Source: Pseudoips prasinana (taxonomy: Eukaryota; Arthropoda; Insecta; Lepidoptera; Nolidae). Taken from it: a stretch of DNA of 64,000 nt. The stretch covers positions 23,502,549 to 23,566,548 of the forward strand of contig OX621234.1 in assembly GCA_951640165.1 (NCBI GenBank), written 5' to 3'. A program made the position numbers and the translations under genes. Below, piece by piece: positions 9,746-22,775 of the stretch. The notes beneath the pieces are model-generated. The model was not told where the DNA came from. It ran no database searches and worked only from the letters and a program-made list of their open reading frames with translations. Positions within the stretch are counted from its first letter, which is position 1. Each line of letters opens with the position of its first letter.

Positions 9746-12700
9746 CATTCACAAAACCTTATATATTACATATACAAACATTCTTTCATATTTTCGGTTT
9801 TGTTATGGACACATCTATTAGACCTGGCATTTGCAAACCCTTATACCTTCACTAAGTACCTAATAAAACTCTATATCTACCTACAGTACACCAAAACGCA
9901 CCACTAAGGCATAAATGAAACTTTCATTCCCTGTTGTTATTTTAAACCCTTGAGGGTTAAACTTTTACAAACTTTGAATGTAAACAAGTAAACGGACTTA
10001 GCGATATTAAGCGGTCACCGTAGCTTATATACTACTACTTGGAATAAAACTTCAAATTAATATTTTTTATACTTCGTTCCTGGTGTCCTACGACACGACA
10101 CGATATTTTTTTTATTTTAATACTACACGTAAATAAAAACATTTATTATATTATTTCATTTTATTGTTTTATTATTTTCAATTACTGTTTCTGTTAAACT
10201 AGGTGTTTGAAAATCTATACCCTGGATTAAGCACTGGCTACGCTGAACGCAACGTCTTCCTAGCAGCCAGTTTAATCATAATAAATCGAATACTATCCAG
10301 GCATATAATATTTTGGCAATAAGTGTAGGTACTAATGAATCACAAGCTGCCTGGAAGAATTAGTCCGCCATGTTTTATATAATGCCGATTTTATACTAAA
10401 AGGACATCTCGGTTATTTAATTAAAGTTTAAATTAGTGCACACACGACCAAAACACTTCATAAACGCATTGAACAATAACAATACTAAAATGGAGTATTA
10501 GGTACTCAATTTACACTGAAAATTAGTAGTTTTAACTTTAGAAAGACTGGTTTGTCCGGGATTCCAGTAGACCGCTTCAGCGCCGCTATAATTATTGCAA
10601 TAGACAGACTCATATAACAGCTGTAAAGAGGTAATTAACATTTCTATGTTTACAATTAAAAAAAAAATGTGTTAAACATTTGACTTAGACAACTTGGTCG
10701 AAAGAATACATTTGACGAATAAAATAAAAATAAACTCTAGGATTATTCATATTTTGTAATTTCTGAAACGCTTAAATAATTTCACATTTTGTTTGGTTTT
10801 TAATCATATTCCAGAGGTTCTTTTAGGCACTGATTATATTCTGACTGGTTCGCCAAATTCGTATCTTTACTAAAACTTTCGAGAAAGGAAATAATACGAG
10901 TTTCCTTATCAGATCTCAAATAGTTCAAAAGCAGGTAAGCTTAAAATACACCTATCCCCACGTGGCAGGTACCCAGATGTAAATTTATTTTTAAGACTAG
11001 TTTATAATAATACCTATGTAGGTATACCCGAAATGATCCGGGGCTTAAGTTTCGAACACTACAACATCAAATATTTTATTATTTATTACATCGTTTTTTA
11101 CTATTACTACTTTCGGTTACATGGGCATAATATACATAATACAGCAACACAAACGCTGTAGTTTTAAAGCATAAAGCATAATTTAACGTTTGTTCAAAAT
11201 TCCTATATTCTCTTTGGAATTACACAGAAAAGCGTAAGCACTTACAAATTCGTGATTATTTCCAGGAGCGACCATTTAACACCTTGGACGTACACTGAAG
11301 TGATTTTAAGGCTATTAAAATGTATCTTTATATTCGCATTTAACATTCAATATTACTAACATTCAATAACGTACCGATCGTATAATATAAATGGCAACAT
11401 AAAAATTCAGACACTTGAATATTTGTTGCTTTTGTAACAGAGGCCAAGTTTTAAGCGATTACCTAACTAATATTTATATTGTTATACATAAAATACATAC
11501 ATAAATATTAATTAGCTATGTATATGGCCCAGACTTCAGCGCGCAGTTATGTCACTTGCAAATTCAACTGCTTTGCATGCTAAAATATAATCGTACATAA
11601 AATGCACTTTCAAAAAATATGCTTCGGTCATCTTGTAGGATTCATATTTCAAAATAACATTTAATTTAATATTTTTATTTACCAATAAATATGTTAGAAT
11701 AACTGAAAACTTGTTTTGAATATTTGGGAATATGAATCCCAGAATTTACAGATGAACATACTTTGAAAGTTCTAACAATAATTTGTGTCCCATAAAACAC
11801 CTATACGTGCTTGCGAAATACCTGTTACTAATTTCTGGACCTTAAGGAATTCTTGTGAAAGATGATGACATATTTATCAAATATAATGAATTAAGATGCA
11901 CAAAAATCTCAAAAAGATCCCTGTTTGATGTTTATAAACAGGCTTATTAGTAATTCGATGTATTGCCGTTAGGAGGTTTTGAGGTGACTATTTGCGATAA
12001 TTTAAATCCCCATACGCATGATCTAAATGTGAAACGTTTTTGAGTACTAGGTTTTTTCAAAAATATTTTATAATCCAACATAAAAGCCAAATATAAATAT
12101 AGATCTCATTATTTCATCTGATGTTTTTAAATGATTGAACACGGCTAACGGTTATTCAATAATATTAAAACAACAATATCGGTTCAAATTTAAAAATATG
12201 AAACTAAAAACAATATTTCAAATTATATTTTGTTTTGTTACTAAAATTCGTTAAAAATAGAAAAGTTATGGAATTTGGCTTTAGATTACTTGAAAAACAA
12301 TATTTTACTTAGCTCTCCATTGATGCGTAACAACTTATTCAAAGAAACTGAAAATAAATTATCTGAAAGGAAGCAGGCGGAAATTCTTATACGTTTTAGT
12401 CTTAAAATCGCTGTTTGAATATCTTGCAAACAGATTTAACGCGCGTACCTAAGCCAATGCAAGAAGCAAGGGGAAGCAAGCACTGGCAAGTTAATATACA
12501 AAAAACAAGAGTACTACATTTCACACGTGCATTGGTTTTGATTACAAATTGGTGCCGTGTTTTGAAATAAATACACTCACGATTGTAGTTAATTTAAATT
12601 AAAATATGGAAGATATCTATCAAAATGAACAGTATTTCAAAATGAACAGTATTTAAAAATTACACATATGAAGAAAAAGCCGATATGCTGCTCACGATTA

Positions 12701-12846
12701 TTCGTGTCGGTTTCATAATCGCCGGTTTCCGATAAGTTTTTAATGGAGTGTTTAGGTGAATCCGAGAAACGGGTAGTAGCCGAAATAGCATGTTGTTAAT
12801 TATTCGGCAAGAGCTTATCGATGTATAGACGCTAGCACATCAAGCC
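9746..12846. other. intergenic, nothing recognised
   Basis: Three kilobases of AT-rich sequence without a coding exon, RNA gene or transposon that I can identify. Confidence 0.4.
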
Positions 12847-12939
12847 ACCCCAATCTGTCAAATTTCCCCAATTGAAAGTGAACTTTATGCTTATGTGATA
12901 AAGTTGAAAATCTATAAAAGAAATTTGACAGATTTGGGT
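12847..12939. repeat. hairpin with 20-nt arms
   Basis: The left arm 12847-12866 is ACCCCAATCTGTCAAATTTC. The right arm 12920-12939 is its reverse complement with one mismatch. The loop is 53 nt. A second, perfect hairpin begins 22 nt later. Confidence 0.75.
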
Positions 12940-12961
12940 AGCGGGATGTGCTTAGCTGTGG

Positions 12962-13012
12962 CGACGGTATTCGTCGAAATTGTATATATGGTAATTTCGA
13001 CGAATACCGTCG
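12962..13012. repeat. perfect hairpin, 20-nt arms, 11-nt loop
   Basis: The left arm 12962-12981 is CGACGGTATTCGTCGAAATT. The right arm 12993-13012 is its exact reverse complement. The arms are much richer in CG than the surroundings. Confidence 0.85.
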
Positions 13013-14880
13013 TCGTACGGCTCTCTGTAACGTAATGGAAGGCATGGTCTTCAGTGCATAATGCAGGATTCTATCCAAATCATTAAAAGCCAGTGCAATT
13101 TATTCACGATGAGGACCCTGAAAGGAGAGTGCTTTCGGTAGATTTGTCTCAAATGCGATATAGAAGATATAATTTGAATATGATGATATAATTTGTTTTA
13201 AAAGAAATCCTATGCACCGACTACTACTAATAACAAACTCGACCAAGATAAGATTACGATATACAGTAATGTTCTTTGTAGTAGACAATGAACATTATTG
13301 GAGAGAGAAACTGCATAAAAATCCTACTTAAAAGAGGCCAAATGGCATTGCACGCACCCTACAATGCAAAACATAATATAACAAGACTGATGTCCTGCAC
13401 ACGATGACGTCAATGTTAGGAGATGACTCGATAGCTACTTTTCTAATCGTTACATTGGGCGAGGAGGGCTCATGCCGTAGCCTGCGAGAAGTCTGGCTTG
13501 AGGCCGGACCGGTTGATTTCTATATCTGAGGACACATTAAGCCCGTAGTTTACGACGTCTCGCTTGTGTCATCCGCGGATGAAATTAAAACGAGAATTAT
13601 AAACGCAGCAAATACGCTGTGGAATACCTAACTACTTTGATAGTGAGTTGTGACTTACAACTCAGAAAAAGAATGTGACTTTGCATACGCAATAGGGGAA
13701 TTCACTTCAAGTAAGAATTAGGCTAAATTACAAAATATTTTAATTCTTACTTCTTATTAATCGTTAATTATTATTACTACTAACTTTTTACTGGTTCTAA
13801 ATTTTATTTTAAATTAGAATTTTTGTTTTATTTATGTACATTGGGTATTGATGTTATTTAATTTGATGAGAATTTTTGTTTCTGTTACTACTACTGTTTC
13901 CTTTGTGATCATATTCTTGTCACATTTTGAAATAAGTTTGATATAATATGCCCGGCAAGATTCAAAGCGTTGTGTTTTATTTTTTAGACTTTTTTAAACA
14001 TACCTTTTGTAATACGAGTAATAACGTTTATTGTATCGCAATTTTAAATTTAGACCTATTGTTGCGATTTACATTTGATAAATAACTAATATTTAATCAG
14101 AAATCGAACTTAATCAGATATCTAAATAAAGTGTTGTTGCATTTTTCAAATATTTTTAATAAAGCTAAAATACATGATAATTCAAATATGGTTATGGAGG
14201 TTTAAAATTGTCACAAATTGTCATCCCTATCACCTAACGGGATTTCATTGAATTACCAATAACCCTGTATAATACACATATCAACAGAATCTAGGGATAC
14301 CTTAAAACTAAATTAATCACGACATTATATATTAAAATCCTTTTAGTTTCAATTAAAAGTTTATATACATATTGAAACCTCTTTTATTCTAAGTATCTCG
14401 TTATTTCAAGGAAAATTTAAATTGTTTTATTAATATTTATGAAAGGGAGTTTTTATTGTATTTTATTGTGCCGTGTGAACTTTAAGCGAAGAAGTGAACT
14501 CATGCCACGTCATTATTTGAGTCGAGTAGAAGTGTTACGAGCCGAGATCCTAGAATTGTTGTGGTCACGTTATCGCAGTACTGGGGATATGGCTGAACGG
14601 CAAACGGCTAGATATCGTGTTGCCCAATAGGATGTTACAACGAAAAGATTTGACAAAAATGCCGCAAAATTCGACGGAGCAATAGCATTACGAACACTTG
14701 CAAAGAATATGGGACCTAAACCGCAGCAAGACATTGATAGCTTTATTCGAAGTATTAACAATTGTTTAATATAATGTAACAGATTTAATAAGATTTATCA
14801 GAATTAATAAAATTTAAAAGTTTTATAAGAAAAGAAGTTTTATAATCATACTAGTTTTCTACGGTGATTAAAAAGACATA
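13013..14880. other. intergenic, nothing recognised
   Basis: No gene recognised. An open frame at 14439-14630 continues in another frame to 14775 (LAKNMGPKPQQDIDSFIRSI). It might be a worn protein-coding remnant, but I know no family match. Confidence 0.35.
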
Positions 14881-14923
14881 AAATTTAATTTTTGAAAACT
14901 AAATGTTTTCAAAAATTAAATTT
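14881..14923. repeat. perfect hairpin, 19-nt arms, 5-nt loop
   Basis: The left arm AAATTTAATTTTTGAAAAC (14881-14899) is the exact reverse complement of 14905-14923, with loop TAAAT. It is AT-rich, so chance or a small palindromic repeat cannot be told apart. Confidence 0.7.
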
Positions 14924-15307
14924 AGCTTTTTGTTTACCTAACAGTTTAAGTATTTAACTACGTCGACAGTTTTAAACGTGGGATGTGATTCCTTCAACAG
15001 AAAGAAAAAAATTGTTGCTTCTCGGCCGAATCATAGTTATCTGGATAAAATGAGTAATTCATGTACATGGTGTAAATCACGCTCCCGGATGCCAGTTAAC
15101 ATAACAATTATTCAAAAAATCTAATTACACTACTTAGGTTATAAATCACATTAAAAATTCAACTTATTCTTGATTTGATAGATATAACATTTTTGGTTTA
15201 TTTATTAGTTTTTAAATCAATAAATGTATTTAAAAATTAATACTAAAAAGCTAATTGATTTCAATCATTTACGACAGGCACATACACATCCAATAGTGTA
15301 GACTTGA

Positions 15308-15480
15308 CTGCACGTGTGGAGCAGCGGTTAAGACAATCGCCTCGTTATTTCGTGCCCCGGGTTCTTTTCCCGCACATAACTACATATTTGTGTCATTCTT
15401 AGTGTGCTGAGTCTGGGTGTACTTTGTGTCCGTTAATCATGTTAGTGAAGTATCACGCGGCACTGGGATAATTGAATTTT
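15308..15480 (+). mobile_element. SINE, family B (tRNA-headed)
   Basis: The tRNA-like head reads CGTGTGGAGCAGCGGTTAAG, then CGCCTCGT, with a degenerate B box in GGGTTCTTTTCC. The body GAGTCTGGGTGTACTTTGTG, then TCCGTTAATCATG, recurs at 36525 and, reversed, near 58880. The three copies define one dispersed family. Confidence 0.6.
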
Positions 15481-16606
15481 ATAATAATTAAATTAATAAA
15501 TATTTAAAGTGTTCTGCTGTAAACACAAAAACAAGTCTATTAATTATAACCAGAAATTAAATTAATTGACTTGTGTTTATATTTAATAATAATACTATAG
15601 ATCGACCATAAGTCAAGACTAGGGGTAAAGTAAGCTGATCTCATTAGCATACTTGTATGACACAAAAACTGAGGGCCATGACAGGCAATTACTTAGGTAC
15701 ACGAAATAATTTTGTGTAGCATAAATAATAGTTCCAAAATCGTTTAATATATTTACTATCGCTATACAATAATCATTTTGAAATAGGAAAGTTAAAATTA
15801 TTCCTTTTTGTTCGTTAAAGTAACGCTTGTTATCTTCTGAATGCGAACAAGCATGCGTTGATTTAATGCTCAGAGTTTTAGCGTGCTCCGTTAATAAAGG
15901 AACTTAATATGTAGTTTGCATCAATATACAGACCTTTTCCTTGCTTTTATAGTCGATCGGTTTTGTATCGAAATATGAGAGTTCCTAAGTTTCTGTCTGT
16001 CCTGGCTGTATCTCGGAAAGAAGATATCAATATAAAAATCTGAAAATAAAAATCACTAATTTACAGAACAGGTAGGATTAGACACAAATGCTCAGAATCG
16101 TAATAAATCAAGCAAATCGTCTGTAAGTAAATGATAATTATTTATAAAATCTACAAACAAAACAATAATATATTTGGGTACTCACATAAGTATTATGTTA
16201 TATGGATCTGCTTTCCCAATAAGATAAGCACGGAATACTTGAGGTTGTAGGTAAGTAGTTTACTTGGGATTTATTACACAGAACCGTTATCAGAACACGG
16301 TAATCGTAAAAAAAATAAAGATCTAAATATTCACTATAACTGTGCCTGAAATTTTTAAGTGAGCCTGGCTTTATCTAGATACAGAAAACTTGTTGCGCTA
16401 TCTTGTAAGCCTTTTTTATGAGTGCTTCGGGGCACAATAAGATGTAAGCTAAAACAGTACTTAAGTGATAGTAGAAGGGCCATTTCCCAAATCAGCAAAA
16501 TATAAAACCAAAATTCCCTGGATTTGAGTGTCGGTCACATACGGCTCAATCCATTTTTCCTCGACGTCTAACCTAATCTAAAGTTCTCGTTTGTCGCCCT
16601 ATGCCC
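15481..16606. other. intergenic, nothing recognised
   Basis: AT-rich sequence without recognisable coding or repeat content. Confidence 0.4.
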
Positions 16607-16666
16607 TGATGTATTTTTTAGTATAGACGTATAAATATTATATACGTCTATACAAAAAATACATCA
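16607..16666. repeat. hairpin, 26-27-nt arms, 7-nt loop
   Basis: The left arm 16607-16633 begins TGATGTATTTTTTAGTATAG. The right arm 16641-16666 is its reverse complement except for one extra A in the left arm. Such a compact stem is typical of a tiny MITE or a structured RNA. Confidence 0.8.
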
Positions 16667-16912
16667 AAGTATGTAAATGTGTCGTGTCTAAAAAACCAAG
16701 TATTGAGAATGTTTATACTGTTTACACTGTGTAGCTGACGGCATAGAATATCACCAACCAATTCACCCGAGGTTATATCTCCCAGATAACGCGCAGCAGC
16801 TCTCCGTTTATAAGACATTCATACTGCAATTTCCAACCAGTCTACAGGGCGTGACGATTATGACATATCCCTCCAAATTATGCACACAATTCCATATCGG
16901 AAATCTTTTGGA

Positions 16913-16968
16913 GAGGCCGTTGTCCAGCAGTGAACGTCATTAGGCTGACTTGATGATGTTAGTTTTGT
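16913..16968 (+). mobile_element. RTE-type LINE 3' tail fragment
   Basis: GGAGAGGCCGTTGTCCAGCA, then GTGAACGTCATTAGGCTGAC and TTGATGATG. The layout matches the RTE tails at 48950, 49160 and 56930, which end in TGATGA repeats. Confidence 0.6.
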
Positions 16969-17388
16969 TTAGCATTGTCAACGAATAGGGAAATATCAGC
17001 GTGTTATAACAGCGTCTAGACATTCGATACAACTATAATGCGCGATCTTGCAGTTTAGTTCGAATTGTAAAAGGTCATAATATTTTTCGTTGAACTCTCC
17101 ACAATCGTTGCGCCTTATTTTAGTATAGCCACTTGAATCAAACTTCACAAGATAAACAAAACACTACTTTCCAATCAAAGCTGTAAAATAGCCGGTTACA
17201 GGTGTTACTTTTCATGTTCTATACGTGACTACTTGGTATTTTATTTATAGGTAGGACAGTTCTCCATCTGCTAATTGAATGAAGGAATTTCATCATAATG
17301 TGAAATCCACTGGTCTTAGTGGGATAGTCTTACGATAGCGAATGTAGGATGCAACTACGATGTATATTTCATTTGGTTTTATGACTTA

Positions 17389-17690
17389 CTAGCTGTGCCC
17401 CGCGGTTTTACCCGCGTTAAACTTTTTATCACTGCTACTTCCCCGTAGGTGACAGCGTGATAATATGGAGCCTATATGTAGACCCGACCTCTTAGTAATA
17501 TTCATGCAAAATTTGAAGTAAATCCATGGAGTACTTTTTGAGTTAAGCCCGGAAATACACACAGACAAAAATTCTAAAACATATATTTTCGGCTGCGATA
17601 TCGTTTGTAGATCACGCCCCAAGCAACCTTTTTAAAAAATATTAAATGTAGAGTTTTGACTTTTCTACGATTTTATTATATATATAGATT
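17389..17690 (+). repeat. dispersed repeat, CTAGCTGTGCCCCGCGG type, full-looking copy
   Basis: It starts ACTAGCTGTGCCCCGCGGTT followed by TTACCCGCG. It runs through CATGCAAAATTTGAAGTAAA and ACACACAGACAAAAATTC, and ends in an AT run with TTATTATATATATAGATT. This is a frequent dispersed repeat of insect genomes; it carries no gene and its class is uncertain (probably a LINE tail or SINE-like unit). Confidence 0.65.
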
Positions 17691-18507
17691 AAGAATTCGT
17701 AGCATGTGGACATATATACAACTTGTACCATTAGTAGAGATAAATGTTCACTTATTACTTGAAGTGAAATTCAAAGTAAATTGACTACTTCTTACCTATT
17801 AAGTAATGTACTCGTTTTTTAGTTTCATGTGTAGATGGTAGGTAGGTATTTATCTTTATGTTGCATAATGATTGTCTCTTTATATCCTAAAAACACTTGA
17901 ACAGCAAGTCAGAAATACACAAGGTCTTAGATATCCAAGGTTTAGTTTTTGCATTTCCACTTATTTTTTATTGATTTGATTATGAGCAATATTCTCTGCA
18001 ATTAATATGGTACACAGCATCAAAAACATTAAAACAATATATAACTTTTACGGCGTATAAAAATCTAATTATTTACTTTAGCCTACAATTTGATACAGTT
18101 GATGAACATTTTTAACGCCTATAAGTATCAGAAATTTTTATGAAGATTGTTGAACCAAATTAAATAACGTAAAAGTAAGATATAAAAAAATATTTCAAAG
18201 TTGGTTAGCCATATAATGTATTTCATGATTGTCATACAATTTTTATAATTACAGGTATATGTGCGCTGTGATAATCGGTTTATTCTGTGGTGTTACGTGT
18301 TATTCACTGCACTTTTTTTAGTTCGATATAACAATTAAACCTTACTCCCCTAATCAGGCCTCACTTCTCTAGCCTGCCCATTATGAATTTTACCAGCTTT
18401 TCATCGATCAAGCTAAGACGATTGATTAATCCACTTGTACGAAATAAATAATGGATTTCTAACCGTGACGAATGCAATATAAAGAAATTGCATTTCATAG
18501 TATATAT

Positions 18508-18542
18508 ACTCCAGCATAGTATTAACAATACTATGCTGGAGT
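18508..18542. repeat. perfect hairpin, 16-nt arms, 3-nt loop
   Basis: The left arm ACTCCAGCATAGTATT (18508-18523), loop AAC, and an exact reverse complement at 18527-18542. It is an almost complete palindrome with mixed base content. Confidence 0.85.
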
Positions 18543-21500
18543 TGGTTACTTCGTATGCTAGACTAAAGTCGCTCATAGATTTGACAGTACATAAACGATA
18601 TAAAAAAGCATTTACATAAAATATGATGATGTGAATATCGACTATACGAAGATCCAACATGGACAACAATAGATATTACATATAATGGTAGTGCTGGAAG
18701 ACATGATCGTTGTTAAATTGACTATGACGTGTTGTATGTGTACAGCTTATCCATACAGTAATTTAAAATGAAACTCTTGTGATGTTCATAAATTGTGATA
18801 TAACATTAGAATGGTTAATTGACTCAATAGATCGTTAACATCTTCATGCAAGGCCAACATACTTACGACACAGATCCGCGAAAGCGAAGTACAAAAAGTC
18901 CGACCGTATAAGTCGTATACAGCCATATGTTATTGCGTAGAGAATTATTTCAGTATAAACAGTAACAAAACGCGGAATCATTTCAACTCACAGCCAAAAT
19001 AGTGATCACTTGAAATTAAATCTTCACCCAATATCTATCGAAATTAGCATACGTATATGAGAATATATTATTTAACCACTGAAAGAAACGGTGATATAAT
19101 ATCCTTTTTTAACTTAATATAGGAGGCCTAGGAGGATTTCACTCATTCAGCGGACAATATGTAATAATGTATGTAATTTTAACTATCAAATGCCCATATC
19201 AAATGTAAGAATGATCTCCGTCGTCAACAAATACACCAAAACTATGGAAGTATATGAAAGGAGGTAGAACTTTTCTAAATGTGTGATGTATAATATGATA
19301 ATTTTCCTTCTAATTTTCTAGTGATAGTCGATATTAAGTTACATATTTACACACGTTATTTGTGCTCGAGTTATAAATTTTAATCTTGTTTAAATAATTT
19401 ATTTGAGGGTTCATTGAGTAGGTATTTTGAAGAAAACTCAATTATTAAATATATGTAATCTAGATCGGAATCGGGATCCGAATATTTCAATTTAAGGCAT
19501 CTTCAAATTCAAAGTTTATTATTAAATATATCAGTGGATAGTTACAGCTATCACAGGGTCTTAAGTCCTCAAGGGAGACATTGATGTTAATATTATTATA
19601 TCTAAGAATAATAACGAGGTACTATAGTTATGTTTCTGTGCGTTGTCGGGCGATTCTGTTGTATATAATTTAAATTGGTTACATAGTGCCAACAGCTGAA
19701 ATAAACAGCACACAAGTGCTTAACACATGAAGCAATTCACCATACTAAACAAGCGTTACTCACGAAGATAACACTTCCTTACAATATCCAATAAATAAAG
19801 ATATTATATTAAAGATATTTCACACAATGTTCATGGCAAATTTTACATTTTGTACACGATAGCGGGAACATATTTTCTGTTTTAATTGATTTTACAAAAC
19901 AATGTGATCATTTTGATTTCGTTGGCCATTTTAACCATGTATAGATAAAAGATATATATATATATATAATACGGAGAACTCTAAAAGTTTTACATATAAA
20001 GAATTATGTTCTAAACAATCGAATATACTCGTTCATCGGCTCGGTTTAATTAAACCCAAGTAGAGATAAAACGAACAACCTACTACTGTACATTTAATAG
20101 TTTCAAGTAACATAATAAAAATAAATTTATATTTTCGCCTTGACATGCGGTGTTTTTTAAAAGAATTACAAAACCCCAATGACCAAACGAAATATAGAAA
20201 CCCAATTTATTTTTTGGAGGACAGCATTAAAAAGCGTGAGAAGCGCTAGTAAAAACAAAAAATGCATAACGATGTGTCTAGGTTTTTATAAGTTGTATTT
20301 TAATCTATATCACATTAAATAATATGGTTTACTAATAAATTGCTTATGAAGGAGACACTACAACATACCAAACCACAACAGGTGAAGTAATCTAAGAACA
20401 ATGCTATATCGCCGACAAAACAATTAATGATAGAGATAACTGTGGAATCTAAGATACATTTCTGTTTCAACTTTAGATAGTAAACACTATAGCGCAAAAT
20501 ATAAGAAAGAATAAATTTAAAATGAATACAGAAGTTTTCCCTAAGCCACATAAAGTGTATACTTTGTATTACATATTTAAACATTTTGCGATCAATGTTA
20601 CATCATGGCCTAAGTAAAAATTCGTTGATATTTTATTATTTTATATTGGACTGTTCCCTTTATACCAGGTTATCTTCATAGCAAATATCACAGTGACCTA
20701 CGTAATGTAATATAATATGGAAATATTAGTGCCACATTTGCGTAATTAATGAAGAGTCATAAAGAAGAGAGTCAAGATGTCATACTTTAACGACTTACTA
20801 TTTCCTAGTAATCAGTTTAAAAGTAAACTGTGATAATATGTCAATAAATATGTCAATGACTACACATCGCTTAGCAAAATACTACTCGGGTTACTGTACT
20901 ATCTGCTACAAAGGAAATCTGGTACAAGGGGAGTCTGCTTTAAAGAAAATCTGCTATACAGGGAACAATCCTTTCTTTTTGGCACAGAGATGTGCAAATA
21001 TTTTGGACCTAACATTCAAATTTACATCTTCTTAATCATCATCTTCGGACATAAGAACTAGGTCGATACATCACATAATGTATCCTAATATATTTTTAAT
21101 TGCGGTTATACTTCATACATATGGCACCAAACACTTGTTTGTATACCTCAATTCTTTATTGCAACGAAATGTAAGGAAAATATTAGTTAGATTCAATTTG
21201 ATACACGAATCCATTGAGATCCCCATCATTAACCACAGTTTTACCCGTCCTTTTGAGAACTGCGAGAAAGATAATAACTCAATTTGATTTAGCTTGAGTA
21301 TTATCCATTATTACATTCATCTTAATTAAATTTAAAGCCGCAAACATATTCAATATACAATGCACGGTTACGTGATCTTAGAGAAATCAAACGCAACCAT
21401 GATACTTTGTGATAAACTAAATGATTCTTATGTTCCTCCACTGCTTTTACAAACTACATCCATTAGACGAAGTGTTGGTATTTCTTTTACTTACTTATAC

Positions 21501-22775
21501 TAATATATTACATTATATATTGAAAACAGAATACAGACCATGAGATATATTTGATTTCGCACTTCAAAGTATAACAGAAATTTTAAATCAAATACAACTT
21601 CTCTTGAACTTATTGCTTTGTTACAAATCTATGGCCACCAATGAACACCATGAAGGTCCACATCATCCAGTTGACCAAAATAATCTAATACCAATAAGTA
21701 TTACTGTTATAAATATTTAAATTCAGTCTTTGGTTCCATTCCAGTTCATTGCTTAAATGCTTTTCCAATTAATAATGGATATTTTGATCGTTAATGAAGG
21801 TTTAGATATCATCACCATAGAACTAGTACGACGACACATATCATATGAAGAGCGCGCGAGATACAAGCGGGGATCGCATAATACTAACAGACTAGCACTG
21901 CCCTGTAAGGGCAATATCTTTTCAATTTATTGCACAACAAATTTTCATTGATCACAGAATGTTCCGCATAAAGAGATCTACTAAACGTAACAACAACCCC
22001 AACAACGTGCACAAGTCAATTGAATTGTTACATTTCTTCACCACGCAACTTACGTACACCACTTACTTTTCACCTAAAATATTTAATTTCCAACCGACAG
22101 ACACAATTAAATATTAATGCAACATTTAAGTCGTTAACAGTTTTTGATATTTCATTGACAATTAATTCACACTAGCTGGATTGTTGAATGATAAGCATTT
22201 TATACACATTATACCTAGTTTCTATAAAATATTTACATTGTTTTAGAATGCCAATCCCAGTACGACGAACAGAGAGAAGTGAGATATTTGCTGTTCAAGG
22301 CGCGTGATTTCTTCATGTGTCATGTGTCGCGCGACGTCGCATACAATAATACATATTGAACTTGGCAAACCGTAACATCTACATTGGCCAAGGAATGGTG
22401 TAAACGGAATTTTGAACAACGTCTCTATGCGAAAAAGAACCTCCCTTATAAAATAACAGTAAATAAGCAACAAATATTGGTTTGATTAATTGATATGTAC
22501 CGTGCTTATTGATGTTATACATATTTACGCATATTTGTTGATCCGTATACAGCTGACAATATTATTTTTTTTGTTTTACCAAATAAATAACAGAACAATT
22601 TCCTAAATGCTGCTAAAGAAAAGAGGGTAAGTCAGTCTCTCACGAATACAATGAAACAATTTGAAATGGAAAATCAAACCATTAAGATGTTTTACCTAAA
22701 TGGTTGAGGCCTTGGTGCAGATGTTATAAATCTCTTACTCAGCTAATTGTTCTGAAACAAAAAAACATCATAATA
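18543..22775. other. intergenic, nothing recognised
   Basis: Four kilobases of AT-rich DNA. Open frames here are short and show no domain. Around 19505-19600 a stretch starting CAAATTCAAAGTTTATTATT resembles a LINE 3' tail but cannot be assigned. A short (TA)n run lies near 19955. Confidence 0.4.

Noticed and set aside
12815..13288. Minus-strand open frames across the hairpin pair.
   Set aside because: They are created by the inverted repeats themselves and show no protein signature.
14439..14630. Open frame of 63 codons with a possible continuation to 14775.
   Set aside because: No family recognised; it stops mid-way and needs a frame change; kept only as a remark in the intergenic entry.
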